A stretch of DNA of 10,282 nucleotides from Perkinsus olseni (GCA_013115135.1 JABANP010000961.1:1-10282), one strand, 5' to 3'; shown: positions 1 through 7,299, counted from the first letter of the stretch. The notes: generated by a model not told the origin, from the letters alone. Numbers and translations: made by a program.

Positions 1-93
1 GATGATCATTGCAGATGTTCTTCAGTTCCTCTTGTAGATCGGACTTGATACTCGCTATCTTCGACCTGGCTTCGTCGTAGGCCGGATAGCATC
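1..93 (-). CDS. MSH6: MSH6 exon 15, start of clamp domain, cut by window edge
   Basis: After acceptor CATCCTCAG the split Gly codon is completed, followed by Y-P-A-Y-D-E-A-R-S-K-I, matching the MSH6 clamp-entry pattern (Asp-x-x-Tyr-Asp then a long helix). The coding frame is still open at base 1, with one base of the next codon visible. Confidence 0.87.
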
Positions 94-3000
94 CTGAGGA
101 TGGAACCCGACGACTGTACAGATTCCAAAATTTCCTGAGAAAATTGAAAATTTCCTCAAGATTATCCGTTTGCGTGATGCACATTTTCCCTCCGAGTTCG
201 AGGTATCTTCTGCTACTTCACCCTTGCAAATCCAATCAACCCAGTAAATCCCCTTCTGGAGAATAAGACATAAGCATGTCCGCGTGTAACATAAGCATAA
301 GACAAGCTTGCGTCCTCACTGGCGCACCGCTAGGGCTTACCCGGGGACGGAGAGTATCCTGTAGCTTCATTGCCCTGTACTCTGCTGCCCAGCTCATCCA
401 GGATACCATCGACATGTCCAAGCTCCCCCACGGGAACGAGCTCATCGAGCAATGCCGGCAGTTTGTCGCCGCCATCACGAACCTTCCCAGAGTCACAAAC
501 AGCACTACGCTGTCCACACATTATGTGAGTCACATAAAACAACCATCCTTCGCGCAGACTGGGACTACCTTAGCAAGGCTGTCGTCGGCCTCCTTCAGGG
601 CGGCCAACAGCTCCATGAACTGTGCTATACGCGACGACTCCACCTTCCACGCAAGCAGTGGAAGAGTTTCTCAAGCTCAGCAACGGAGTACTTCACCGTA
701 GAGAACGGCCTTCCTTTCCATTTGCAGGCCGAGGGCGAACACTCTATTCTGTCTTCTCTCGATATCCGGCAGTTTGCCCATCTCCGAGCGGAGTTCGCTG
801 AAGCCGAGACGCTGCGATGGGACGACTTAGAGAGGCGATGAGAAGCATGGATGCGATGGGCCGCCTCAGGGAGGCGATGAGAAGCATGGATGCACTCTAT
901 CTTATATATTCAACATTAAAATAGGAAAGTATTATTATGTTGACTATTACGACAGTATTTGATATACGGCTGAATCCAACTTCAATGCTTGCACCAAAGA
1001 GTTGGCGAGAGTATAAGAAGAGGAAACGACTAATACAAGTATGGAAAGAGTTATGATAAGAATAGCAACCTACGATAAAAGTAATATAAAACAGCTCAAT
1101 AATACAGTCACGAAGCTGAGGCCACCATGCCATGTGGCAGCAGCGATACTCAGCAGCGGTAATGAAAATGTGCAACATGCGAGGCTGAGGCAACAAAAAA
1201 ACCACCATTAGTCCCAGATGAAGTGGTCATATCTACGTCGAGATCCTGCGGTGGATAGCCGGATTGTTCGAAGTCCCAGCTTACGAGACTAGTTCCCCTC
1301 TCTCCAGGAGCCAGTCCACAACATCAAGTCTTCTATCGATGTCTACCTTCCTTCTCATCGGACAACACACCCATTGCCGCAGCATGCGCTTGCCGAAGGG
1401 AGTGACCGTGTGGTCTAGGTGGTCCAGCAAGGAGCCTTCCAACTTACCATCGGTATCTACAGGAGAGAAGATACCCCGAGCCTCCGTCAGAGGCATGGAC
1501 AGCAACTCACTCCGAAGGACCTCGAGCTGCTCCAAAGCATTGGCGTCGAGTATCAAACCAGCATTGCCTGCATCGGACGTGCTCAGCCTCTCCCACGTAG
1601 CGAAGGACGTGACCTGAATTCGGTTGACCAAGAGGACAGTAGAGCAGAACTGATCATAACCGAGCGCGACCCCTGAGAACGCCGCGGACAAGGACGCTCT
1701 CCTTTTCTTACCGCTTCGTAAAGCATCGCCTGCCGCAGGTAGGCCAGGACGGCACCGCACGCTCTTTGGACAGGCAGCGGTTCATCCTCCTGACGAAAGG
1801 ATGCTCACCACAAAGCAGCACATCTATCTCACATTGCCGTGCTTCGAGCTAAGATCCGTGTCGGCGTCCCAGTGCTGCCACTGCGTGACAGTAGGTGGAA
1901 CCGCGAGACTCTGCACGAGTCGATGCACCGCTGTTGGTATGGATTCTGAACATGGGCCACTCGACACCGCCAAGGCGAGTGAGAAGGCAAACATAAAACA
2001 TTAAAAGACTCAATCCCCCAAAACTAGTTAATTTCTCGCTCAGTCAAAAAAGTCTGCGTAACAGACGATGAACCTCACCCTCTACCCAACTATCGCCATA
2101 CTTAGAGCCTTAGTCAAGGATGGCCGCCCTACAGGGCCTGGAGAATCTTCACAGGACTGGACCGGGAACCGGACGGGCCCTCCAGGAACAACATCACGTG
2201 GAGATGCACAACAAGATGCATTAAAACGCTCATTCTCCCTCGACAGTATCGTCCCCATAAACTATTTAACTTCTCCCTCAATAAACAGACGATCAACTTC
2301 TCCCTCTACTCAATTATCGCTGTACTGAAACCAGCGGCCTACAGAGCCTGCAGAATCTTCACAGGACCGCAGACGACCTACTTTTATCGGCCAGCAGCTC
2401 CCTCGGTTGCAGGGTTATCAAAATCGTCCGTAGAAGCTGACGGTCAGGCTTGTCCTCGAACCAGCCATACTTGAAAGTGGAGGTTGTACAGTCAACCACA
2501 CAGCAGCCGAACGACAGACGCTCACCCAAGGAGCCTGGCAGAAGGGAGAGGGCTCAACCATCTCAAGAGGATGGTCGACGACGTACCAGAATGTGCCGAA
2601 GCGTCACCGAACCACAAAGCCATGAGGTAGTTGGGCTGAGCTGGCGACGGCGACTTCTTCAGCATCACCTCATGCGTCAACGTCCCCGCGGAGTGGGCCT
2701 GGACAAGCAATCGCGATGCGCATGGTTCCACACGACAGAGACCATCCTTAAGTGAGCAGGACTCATCATACGACGATGAGGCCATCCCAGGATCCTGGGA
2801 TGCATCTACTGATCGTTGTCGATCGGGGATGGGTGGATGACCAACACTTCTCGATGAGTCAACTTCCTTTTAAGCTCACTCCAGCATCAGGCTAGTATGA
2901 TAGGGTGATGCTAGAAACGCAACGATGCCATCCAGCAGCCCACCTGGCAAGCCTCTCTCTTCACCACTGCATCGCTCTTCCTTCCCTGACCTTTGTTCAT

Positions 3001-4826
3001 CTCCCCCACCCTCTCAACTTGCTCCACCACCACTGTACGGTATCCGGCATTAACGAGTATGCTGCTGTACTCATACAACGACACCTGCGGCAAATACTAC
3101 TCCTACGGACCACTCGCGAATTGGTGGAAATGTGGTATCTTAAAGAGGCGGCATTCGCTCGATCTATGGGAGAATCCAGCGAACGGTCCCGCTATCTTTC
3201 TTGTCGTGTCACCGCCCATCACGGAGAGCCGAATCACACGCACGACTCACCTCCGGAAAGCCAACATGTGGCTTCTTATTGTTCCCCATCCACCGCAAGT
3301 TGCAGGTAGCTTGAGCGAAGACCGCATCGTAGTAGAAGATCTCGTAGAACTTGCCCACTTTGAACAAGGTGATCTCGTCAAAGTGCTTCGCCTTCACCTC
3401 CCAGTACTGCAAGAGCATAGGCGTGCAGTGGCCCTCCTCCTTCTTCCGGCTCGCCGAGTCTACAACGAATAAAACCTTCCAGCGCCGAAAACGACACGCA
3501 AGCTCAGCAGCTAACGACTACTGTACGTGCCAGTTCGATACGAAAATGGCAATTCTCTTCGGGATGATGCTTCATGATAAATGACATCTCCAACGCATTT
3601 ACAGTACGGTTCATCACGGAACTCTCTTGCACGAGAAGGATCTCATTTGGCGATTAAAGTGACGCGGTCTGACCTCTGAGATCAGGCACTCTCATGGTGG
3701 ACTGATCGTAGTCCGGGTGGTCTGGTCTACGGCCCTTAGCGTCGGCAAGCTTGTCCGGATGCATCCAGCTCGGGTACGAGTACCTCAGAAAAGAAAATAA
3801 TTTTTCGCACTTCGTCATCAATAGTTCAATCGGGAGCGTGGCGTACGTGTCCCTAGTCTCGTAGTACGCCCGAAGGCATGCTGCAGCGTAAGGGGGCCAA
3901 CCTGACGGCGGAGCGGTGGGCTCTCGAAGGAGCATATCATTGTGCATCTCACCTCTAGCCTTGGCCTCGATCTCCTCCCTAGTGACCTCATCATCATCAC
4001 CATTCGGGCTCTCCAAAGGTCTCCTCAATGCCAGGGTAACCGTATTGTCCGGTCGGGGCCGCAGCACTGATCATGGGAGTCATCATCGATCACTCATAAA
4101 TCAATCGACGACCGGAGGACCTCTTGATGCGGTTGCATTCCGTCCTATCCTACCATCGGGAACTGCCCGGGAGGCCTCAGTGCCATATGTCAGATCATGA
4201 TACGACTCGACATCAAGTGCCGATGCTGAATTAGCGCTCTCATAATGAGAGCCTCGCGGCCGCTTAACAGGCACCACCTGAGTATCAGATCGCCCTCAAT
4301 TGTGTCAAAACTGGCGCATACTTCTTCGTCTTCCGATTCATCAACGTCAGAATCATCGTCACTGTTGTCATCAACGTATGTGAGTCTACGTTTTCTCCTC
4401 CCAACAGGCTGACTCTCCGTCTGTACTTGAGTCAACTCTTCGCTCACAAGAGAAGCCCGCCTAACCGGCGCAGTACTTGTTGTCGCCGAGGAGATGCTGA
4501 GGACAACGCTAGCGCTGTTCACGGCAGCCCGTCGGTTCCTCAACTCGCCCGCTACATTCACACAGGCTCCTTTTCAAGCCGAAAAATTAGGCCCAGAACG
4601 GTCACATCACCACCCAGAAAATGGACAGTGATTATATTAGACCGATCCCAGCTCACCTCTCGACGGCTGCTGGCGAGGCGACCATCTCCACGTCTGTCGC
4701 ATCACAGTGCAACGGCGACGATGGTTTGTCCTCTTCCTTCTTTGGCAAGACTTTGAAGAAGGACAGTAACGAGCTCTGACGTTTGCCGCCGTCCGAGGCC
4801 GCACTGGAGCGGCGATTACTACTCAT
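1..4826 (-). CDS. MSH6: MSH6-type DNA mismatch repair protein, 5' part of gene, about 15 exons, runs off left edge
   Basis: Nuclear mismatch-recognition ATPase; in known eukaryotes MSH6 pairs with MSH2 to form MutS-alpha and binds base mismatches and small loops. Proposed exons (all minus): 4826-4657, ~4496-4322, 4277-4154, 4066-~3690, 3475-3251, 3084-2944, 2698-2587, 2534-2382, 1945-1833, 1789-1712, 1613-1285, 797-692, 643-569, 509-341, 93-1. They total ~2440 nt (~813 codons). Domains in order: PIP box, disordered linker, mismatch-binding domain with F-Y-E, connector, lever, start of clamp. I could align the lever and connector exons to remembered MSH6 patterns with few or no gaps, and splice phases match at all but the exon 4/5 junction. 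MSH6 rather than MSH2/MSH3 is supported by the PIP box plus acidic linker, the HPDYD-type motif before the mismatch domain, and the F-x-E. No PWWP domain is visible. The rest of the clamp and the ATPase lie beyond base 1. Confidence 0.9.
341..797 (-). CDS. MSH6: MSH6 exons 12-14 (797-692, 643-569, 509-341), lever to clamp
   Basis: Exon 12 restores the split Ser codon and reads G-K-L-P-D-I-E-R-R, the L-P-D-L-E-R motif; the spacing from the preceding R-L-D motif equals that in human MSH6. Exon 13 holds R-I-A-Q-F-M-E-L-L-A-A-L, the next lever helix. Exon 14 ends with A-T-G-Y-S-P-S-P before the clamp. The introns are 48 (691-644) and 59 bases (568-510). The exon 12 donor (GTACTC) and exon 13 acceptor (GGAAG) are weak but phase-compatible. 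For exon 14 the CAG acceptor at 511-510 gives a length close to the family; an AG at 483-482 would shorten it by nine codons. Confidence 0.8.
798..1284 (-). other. MSH6 intron 11, 487 bases, AT-rich
   Basis: Longest intron of the gene. It is bounded by GTAAGC and GCTTCAG, and the flanking exons join with a gap-free match to MSH6. The middle (about 895-1200) is AT-rich with no coding signal I can support on either strand. The end next to the acceptor holds the 39-base tandem repeat described separately. Confidence 0.75.
816..893. repeat. 39-base direct tandem repeat, two copies
   Basis: Copies at 816-854 and 855-893 match at 35 of 39 positions, and the last 23 bases of each are identical. The repeat lies in MSH6 intron 11 within ~100 bases of the acceptor, so it may overlap the branch-point region. 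Confidence 0.9.
1285..1613 (-). CDS. MSH6: MSH6 exon 11, lever domain
   Basis: Longest clean exon (329 nt). Hallmarks in order: S-F-A-T-W-E-R-L, L-I-L-D-A-N-A-L-E-Q-L-E-V, G-S-L-L-D-H-L-D-H-T, then T-P-F-G-K-R-M-L-R-Q-W, and R-L-D-V-V-D-W-L. These are the most conserved lever motifs of the MutS family and give the strongest single identification in the window. The junction with exon 10 aligns without a gap. Donor TC|GTAAGC in phase 2. Confidence 0.93.
1712..1945 (-). CDS. MSH6: MSH6 exons 9 and 10 (1945-1833 and 1789-1712), connector end to lever start
   Basis: Exon 9 begins after GTTCAG in the phase left by exon 8 and reads through a helix and a Q-H-W-D-A segment equivalent to the F-W-D-A of MSH6. 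A 43-base intron (1832-1790) separates it from exon 10, which holds G-A-V-L-A-Y-L-R-Q-A-M-L, the first lever helix. The stretch between W-D-A and this helix is about 30 residues shorter than in animal MSH6. Exon 10 ends in phase 0 at GCG|GTAAGA. Confidence 0.85.
1946..2381 (-). other. MSH6 intron 8, 436 bases, built around an imperfect duplication
   Basis: Bounded by GTAGGT and GTTCAG, with matching phase on both sides. Most of the intron is accounted for by the two copies of a ~160-base duplicated segment listed separately. Nothing coding is supported. Confidence 0.75.
1999..2368. repeat. Imperfect direct duplication of about 150-160 bases inside an MSH6 intron
   Basis: Copy 1 is about 1999-2158 and copy 2 about 2219-2368. 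Shared blocks in order are CATTAAAA, a TAACTTCTC-like block, ACAGACGAT, CTCTAC-CAA-TATCGC, CCTACAG-GCCTG and GAATCTTCACAGGAC. The offset falls from 220 to 210 along the repeat, so small indels have accumulated. About 60 GC-rich bases separate the copies. Confidence 0.8.
2382..2698 (-). CDS. MSH6: MSH6 exons 7 and 8 (2698-2587 and 2534-2382), connector domain
   Basis: Exon 7 carries G-T-L-T-H-E and Y-L-M-A-L, the strand that opens the connector domain in MSH6 proteins. Exon 8 continues with F-G-C-C-V-V-D and a Q-P-R-E-L-L-A-D-K segment, the expected connector core. They are split by a 52-base intron (2586-2535) with donor GTACGT and acceptor TGCCAG; the split Gly codon is restored exactly. Exon 8 ends in phase 1 before donor GTAGGT. 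Confidence 0.87.
2762..2824. repeat. Cluster of three hairpins in MSH6 intron 6, one a perfect 20-base palindrome
   Basis: 2762-2780 forms a 6-bp stem with a 7-base loop. 2783-2802 is a perfect palindrome (each strand reads the same for 20 bases, centred on GGATCC). 2811-2824 forms a 5-bp stem (GATCG/CGATC) with a 4-base loop. The host intron is 2943-2699. Confidence 0.85.
2944..3084 (-). CDS. MSH6: MSH6 exon 6, end of mismatch-binding domain
   Basis: 47 codons, phase 0 on both sides. It reads L-V-N-A-G-Y-R-T-V-V-V-E-Q and later V-V-K-R-E-A-C-Q, matching the MSH6 pattern of a Gly-Tyr strand, a V-E-Q motif and the R-R-E-I/V-C segment. Acceptor GCCGCAG at 3086-3085; donor CAG|GTGGGC. Confidence 0.88.
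3251..3475 (-). CDS. MSH6: MSH6 exon 5, mismatch-binding domain with F-x-E motif
   Basis: Core of the MutS domain I. It contains Y-W-E-V-K-A-K-H-F-D, then G-K-F-Y-E, the Phe-x-Glu mismatch-reading motif (Phe codon 3349-3347, Glu 3343-3341), and P-H-V-G-F-P-E at its end. In MutS and MSH6 the Phe stacks on the mismatched base and the Glu hydrogen-bonds to it. The exon ends in phase 0 at an exact consensus donor, GAG|GTGAGT. The acceptor at 3477-3476 (GGAAG) is chosen for phase; other in-frame AGs occur upstream, so the first few residues are uncertain. Confidence 0.88.
3690..4066 (-). CDS. MSH6: MSH6 exon 4, end of linker and entry to mismatch-binding domain
   Basis: The last ~30 codons carry the MSH6 landmark that precedes the mismatch-binding domain: W-M-H-P-D-K-L, then G-R-R-P-D-H-P-D-Y-D and S-T-M. 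The 5' end follows GATCAG and completes the split codon of exon 3. The 3' end is ambiguous: 3690 (donor GTGCCT, phase 0, compatible with exon 5) or ~3674 (GTCAGA, phase 1, needing an upstream acceptor for exon 5); both donors are weak. Two stretches inside are stop-free, multiples of three and bounded by good splice sites (3952-3902 and about 3847-3785), so this may really be two or three exons. Confidence 0.7.
4154..4277 (-). CDS. MSH6: MSH6 exon 3, linker
   Basis: Opens after the acceptor ATACTCAG with codons giving V-V-P-V-K-R-P-R-G, a second basic patch in a Ser/Ala/Tyr-rich stretch, and closes in phase 1 at GATG|GTAGGA. The phase matches exon 4 (87-base intron). There is no recognisable fold. 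The exon is inferred from phase-compatible splice sites and from a stop-free reading frame different from the one read through from exon 2. Confidence 0.6.
4322..4496 (-). CDS. MSH6: MSH6 exon 2, basic and acidic linker
   Basis: Low-complexity linker with a basic patch (G-R-R-K-R-R) followed by a D/S/E-rich tract, as found between the PIP box and the mismatch domain in MSH6 proteins; the basic patch may act as a nuclear localisation signal (inference). The 3' end at 4322 uses donor GTATGC and opens a 44-base intron. The 5' border is uncertain: 4496 follows a CTCAG acceptor after a pyrimidine-rich stretch, but other AGs in the same phase occur upstream at about 4509, 4517 and 4538. Confidence 0.65.
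4657..4826 (-). CDS. MSH6: MSH6 exon 1 with start codon and PIP box
   Basis: Begins at the ATG at 4826-4824, the first ATG in this frame; the open frame extends upstream to about 4913 but without another ATG. Residues 17-24 read Q-S-S-L-L-S-F-F, a perfect match to the PCNA-interacting Q-x-x-L-x-x-F-F box (DNA 4778-4755). A PIP box at the extreme N-terminus is typical of eukaryotic MSH6 and MSH3 and tethers mismatch repair to the replication clamp. The exon ends in frame phase 2 at AG|GTGAGC (donor GT at 4656-4655). The rest is Ser/Lys/Glu-rich and probably disordered. Confidence 0.85.
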
Positions 4827-5640
4827 AGAAATCCGAAGACCGCTACTGTAGAAGCAGCGTATTGACTCGAGTACTGCAACACAACCACGACGCTGCCACG
4901 CACAAGCACACAATTATAGTGTGATACAATAACGAGCACTCCTGATGAGGTGGAATGGCTTCCACTATGAAGGGGGTCATGAAAGGTTACTCGGAGTTGT
5001 TTAAGGTTTTACAATTATCCGAACTTGGAAGAGCTCTCCCGCGAGAAAAAAAGACTCCCAAATTTTTCTGATCTCGGGATCCGGAAAGCTTAAAAAGCAC
5101 TTCAATCGAAAGCCGGGAGATCGCCTCACTGGGGACCGACTAAACTACGTGAACAGGAACTCAAGAAAAAGCTCGGCTATAGGGCTATGGCGTTAGATGC
5201 ACACTGTGTAGTATCAGCGCTGTTCGTCAACCACAATACACACTATAGGTTACGTATCTTAGCGGGAGTTCATTGAATCATATCCGAGGCGAACGGCCAT
5301 TGCTTAATATGACGGGTTAGCGGCCTGTTACTCATTATGCGCCGATCGTCTTGTGCATGCGTGCATAGCTTATCCCCGTCGAGAGAGTAAGCTTAGAAGG
5401 AAAGTTAGAAAGACTTTGGACTATGAACAACAACGGAGAATCCCTTATCGGTCGTTACTTCTCTCATTTTTCATCTCAACATCTCTTACTTCTCTACTCG
5501 GAGGGGAAAGTGTTACTCATCATCCGCCGATAGTCTTGCGCATGCAACAACGGAGAAGCAACACGGCCATAGGCCACAGCTGAAGATGGCGGGCGTCGCT
5601 GCTCCCTCAGGGTGACGCGACGCTGAAGCGTTCATTGCAC
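4827..5640. other. Intergenic region between MSH6 and the plus-strand family array
   Basis: About 900 bases between divergent units. The first ~100 bases should contain the MSH6 5' leader and promoter, but no clear TATA or initiator motif stands out. A short hairpin (GTGGAA/TTCCAC) is at 4950-4965 and a diverged 35-base repeat pair is listed separately. An open frame at 5353-5583 shows no family resemblance and is not called. Confidence 0.5.
5326..5545. repeat. Two copies of a 35-base repeat
   Basis: 5326-5360 and 5511-5545 match at 31 of 35 positions and point the same way. A second shared word, CAACAACGGAGAA, occurs near 5427-5439 and 5545-5557 at a different spacing, so the pieces have been rearranged rather than simply duplicated. 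Confidence 0.75.
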
Positions 5641-5739
5641 AACTATGCCAACGGTAAACAGGTCAGCACAGCCGGCTGCACAAAGTCGACCTTCTGTGGT
5701 ACAAGCCTCTCGACTTCTCGGTTCTTCTCCTGACCGTGC

Positions 5740-6125
5740 ATCCATCGCTTTCAGCATGCAGACCGTCCCTCTGAGTCACATTGAAGGTTCTACTTACTCC
5801 TACAACGTGGGAGGGGCGAATCCTCCCTCAAGCCTGACTGATCTGTACACTAGCTATCGGCCGTTGCCTTCGAGCAGCCGGTTGGGACGGGTCCGGTAGT
5901 TCCGTCCCACCAGCAGGTATTCAGGACTGTGACCTGGCATTTCTCATTTATGGAAATGGCAACTCTCTTGGCTACTTACTTCCGTAACAAAGAGATCCTG
6001 TTCATGAAGGTAACGCAAACCTGGTCCCCGGGTAAGTTCGTGTACAGGTCATCTACCCGTCCTAAGGTCAAGCGGGTCTACAAGGTACGCGACGATGGGG
6101 ACGTGATGGTTCGAGTTAAATCCGT
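5740..6125 (+). pseudogene. Orphan fragment of the secreted two-module family, at least two frameshifts
   Basis: Family resemblance continues across three reading frames. Frame 2, about 5740-5855: T-Y-S-Y and L-T-D-L-Y-T, like T-Y-S-Y and I-H-D-L-F-T in the intact copy. Frame 3, about 5856-5960: V-P-P-A-G-I-Q-D-C-D, like F-P-P-A-G-T-K-D-G-D. Frame 1, from about 5960: Y-F-R-N-K-E-I-L-F, P-G-K-F-V-Y-R-S-S and Y-K-V-R-D-D-G-D-V. The fragment starts in module 1 and stops inside module 2, before the conserved R-A-C-P and D-L-K-Q-V motifs. No introns explain the frame changes; there is too little room. Its last frame stays open through a GC-rich palindromic stretch into the next gene, so a fused product cannot be excluded. 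Confidence 0.7.
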
Positions 6126-6143
6126 TATGACCGATGGCGGCCT

Positions 6144-6247
6144 CAGGCAGCCTGCCTGGAATGGCGGAACACGGCAAGCGCCGCCGCCGCCGCTCGGCGA
6201 GCGGCGCTCGCCCGCAACGGGTTGCGTCACCGCCCGCGAGGTGACGC
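6144..6247. repeat. GC-rich cluster of nested hairpins between the orphan fragment and the intact gene
   Basis: Consecutive fold-backs: CAGGCA/TGCCTG with 3-base loop (6144-6158); CGCCGCTC/GAGCGGCG with 3-base loop (6188-6206), overlapped by GAGC/GCTC (6199-6209); GCAAC/GTTGC with 2-base loop (6214-6225); GCGTCACC/GGTGACGC with 8-base loop (6224-6247). Base composition is far more GC-rich than its surroundings. The stretch has no counterpart in the family module and sits exactly where the orphan fragment loses resemblance. Confidence 0.85.
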
Positions 6248-6370
6248 CGGAACGTCCATCGATCGTCGTTCGTTGCTCCTCCTCACCTTCATGTGACAAT
6301 CGCCCTCAATGTATCTTGGCGCTATATTTCGTCGGCCGATTCCCGACAGCTTCTGTCAATGCAACTCTCA

Positions 6371-6380
6371 TCAATTTCAG
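6371..6380 (+). promoter_or_regulatory. Possible splice or trans-splice acceptor before the intact family gene
   Basis: TCAATTTCAG ends 37 bases before the ATG at 6418 and resembles the CAG acceptors used in MSH6. The broken copy has a homologous stretch with an AG at 8657-8658. It could accept an upstream exon or, if the organism trans-splices a leader as many alveolates do, a spliced leader. Inference only. Confidence 0.3.
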
Positions 6381-6417
6381 CTCTGTCGAAGGCTTTTCGC
6401 CCAAACCTTTCCTTCCA

Positions 6418-7299
6418 ATGAGTAACTCCATCCCGACTTGGTTGGCGGTCATTCAAGCTGTGTTCATCTTCACTACAGCTCTGGAGCCGGGCACGTACAT
6501 CTACGAGGCAGTAGACTGTACTATAACTTACAGAGTGGAGGCGGACCTTAAAGCTATATTTACCCTCAAGACACACGTCAAGCCTGGACCGTGGGCTGCG
6601 GTCGATTTTTTGACTACTTTTACCCTGCCCCCAGTCCCCCTGGTGAGCGATGATGGCAATAAAACATATTCCTATTCCTTGCGAAGGGCGGTTCCTCCCC
6701 GGACTATTCATGATCTTTTCACCGGAGTCAGGCTTGCTTTCCGAGGCGCCTTTTGGATCACGCCTGTCGATGACAGCTTCCCACCAGCTGGCACTAAGGA
6801 TGGAGACTTCACTGTTATCACTTACGAGACCCCCTACGCCATTTCCATCAACTTCCGGGGCAAGCCGATCATCCTCGTGAGGAACGGTCGAAATGCGGTG
6901 GCTGGTAAATACGTATACAGGTCATCTACCCATCCTAGGTTCAAGCTAGCTTACAGGATACGCCGTGATGGGAGCGTAAGGATACGAGCTAAATGTGAGA
7001 AGCGTGGCACCCCTCGCTTTCATTTCCGGTTGTCCGAACGCTTTGGGCCGCATCAGACCTCCAAGTACTACGCCGTGGAGCCTAGGAGGCTACCTGGAAG
7101 TAGCTCAGACGATGGCTGGAACAAAGTATTGGATGCGGTCAGACGTGCTTGCCCGAGCAAAAGCCGTTTTGTGGAGTCGAACGACCTCAAGCAGGTTTTC
7201 TTTGCCAATGACACGACGATCTTGGTGAAATTCCGCGGACCTCGCCTTGCCCTCACCAGAGTCGCCCCCGCAAGTCATTCATATTATCGAGTGGCTTGA
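6418..7299 (+). CDS. Predicted secreted protein of 293 residues, two related modules, unknown function
   Basis: I do not recognise the family. The Met at 6418 is chosen although the frame is open upstream, because it begins a classical signal peptide: a short polar start, a hydrophobic core W-L-A-V-I-Q-A-V-F-I-F and T-T-A near residue 21, after which the conserved L-E-P-G-T-Y-I-Y-E block starts. Module 1 (about 22-155) runs from G-T-Y-I-Y to I-N-F-R-G-K-P-I-I-L-V-R; module 2 (about 160-285) runs from G-K-Y-V-Y-R-S-S to I-L-V-K-F-R-G-P-R-L-A-L-T-R. The two are ancient duplicates of each other. Cysteines are few (about 34, 193 and 245), and alternating hydrophobic residues suggest beta structure. 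No transmembrane segment follows the signal peptide and no catalytic motif is visible. It is the only unbroken copy in the array, and its homologous 3' flank shows that the whole unit was duplicated. An extracellular or surface role is inferred from the signal peptide only. Confidence 0.75.
   Translation: MSNSIPTWLAVIQAVFIFTTALEPGTYIYEAVDCTITYRVEADLKAIFTLKTHVKPGPWAAVDFLTTFTLPPVPLVSDDGNKTYSYSLRRAVPPRTIHDLFTGVRLAFRGAFWITPVDDSFPPAGTKDGDFTVITYETPYAISINFRGKPIILVRNGRNAVAGKYVYRSSTHPRFKLAYRIRRDGSVRIRAKCEKRGTPRFHFRLSERFGPHQTSKYYAVEPRRLPGSSSDDGWNKVLDAVRRACPSKSRFVESNDLKQVFFANDTTILVKFRGPRLALTRVAPASHSYYRVA

Noticed and set aside
94..221. Minus-strand open frame continuing upstream of MSH6 exon 15
   Set aside because: It is open by chance. 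Exon 14 ends in phase 1 at a good donor and joins at base 93 with a gap-free family match; reading the upstream part would break that.
665..691. A 27-base intron as the alternative between MSH6 exons 12 and 13
   Set aside because: Phase also fits, but it is far shorter than any other intron here and gives a longer spacing than the family; the 48-base version fits both better. Not fully excluded.
276..841. Plus-strand open frames of 141 and 129 codons
   Set aside because: They lie opposite MSH6 exons 12-14 and introns 12-14; the minus strand carries clear MutS family motifs and these frames show none.
816..893. CRISPR-like array
   Set aside because: Only two contiguous copies without spacers, inside a eukaryotic intron.
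1281..1760. A single 159-codon exon for the lever
   Set aside because: The first third does not match MSH6, whereas the other frame of 1789-1712 matches the first lever helix and splices in phase to 1613.
2068..2755. Plus-strand open frames over the intron repeat and connector exons
   Set aside because: No family features; antisense to MSH6 exons 7-8 and an intron.
5353..5583. 76-codon open frame in the intergenic region
   Set aside because: No family resemblance, spans a diverged repeat, and has no paired splice sites or recognisable signal.
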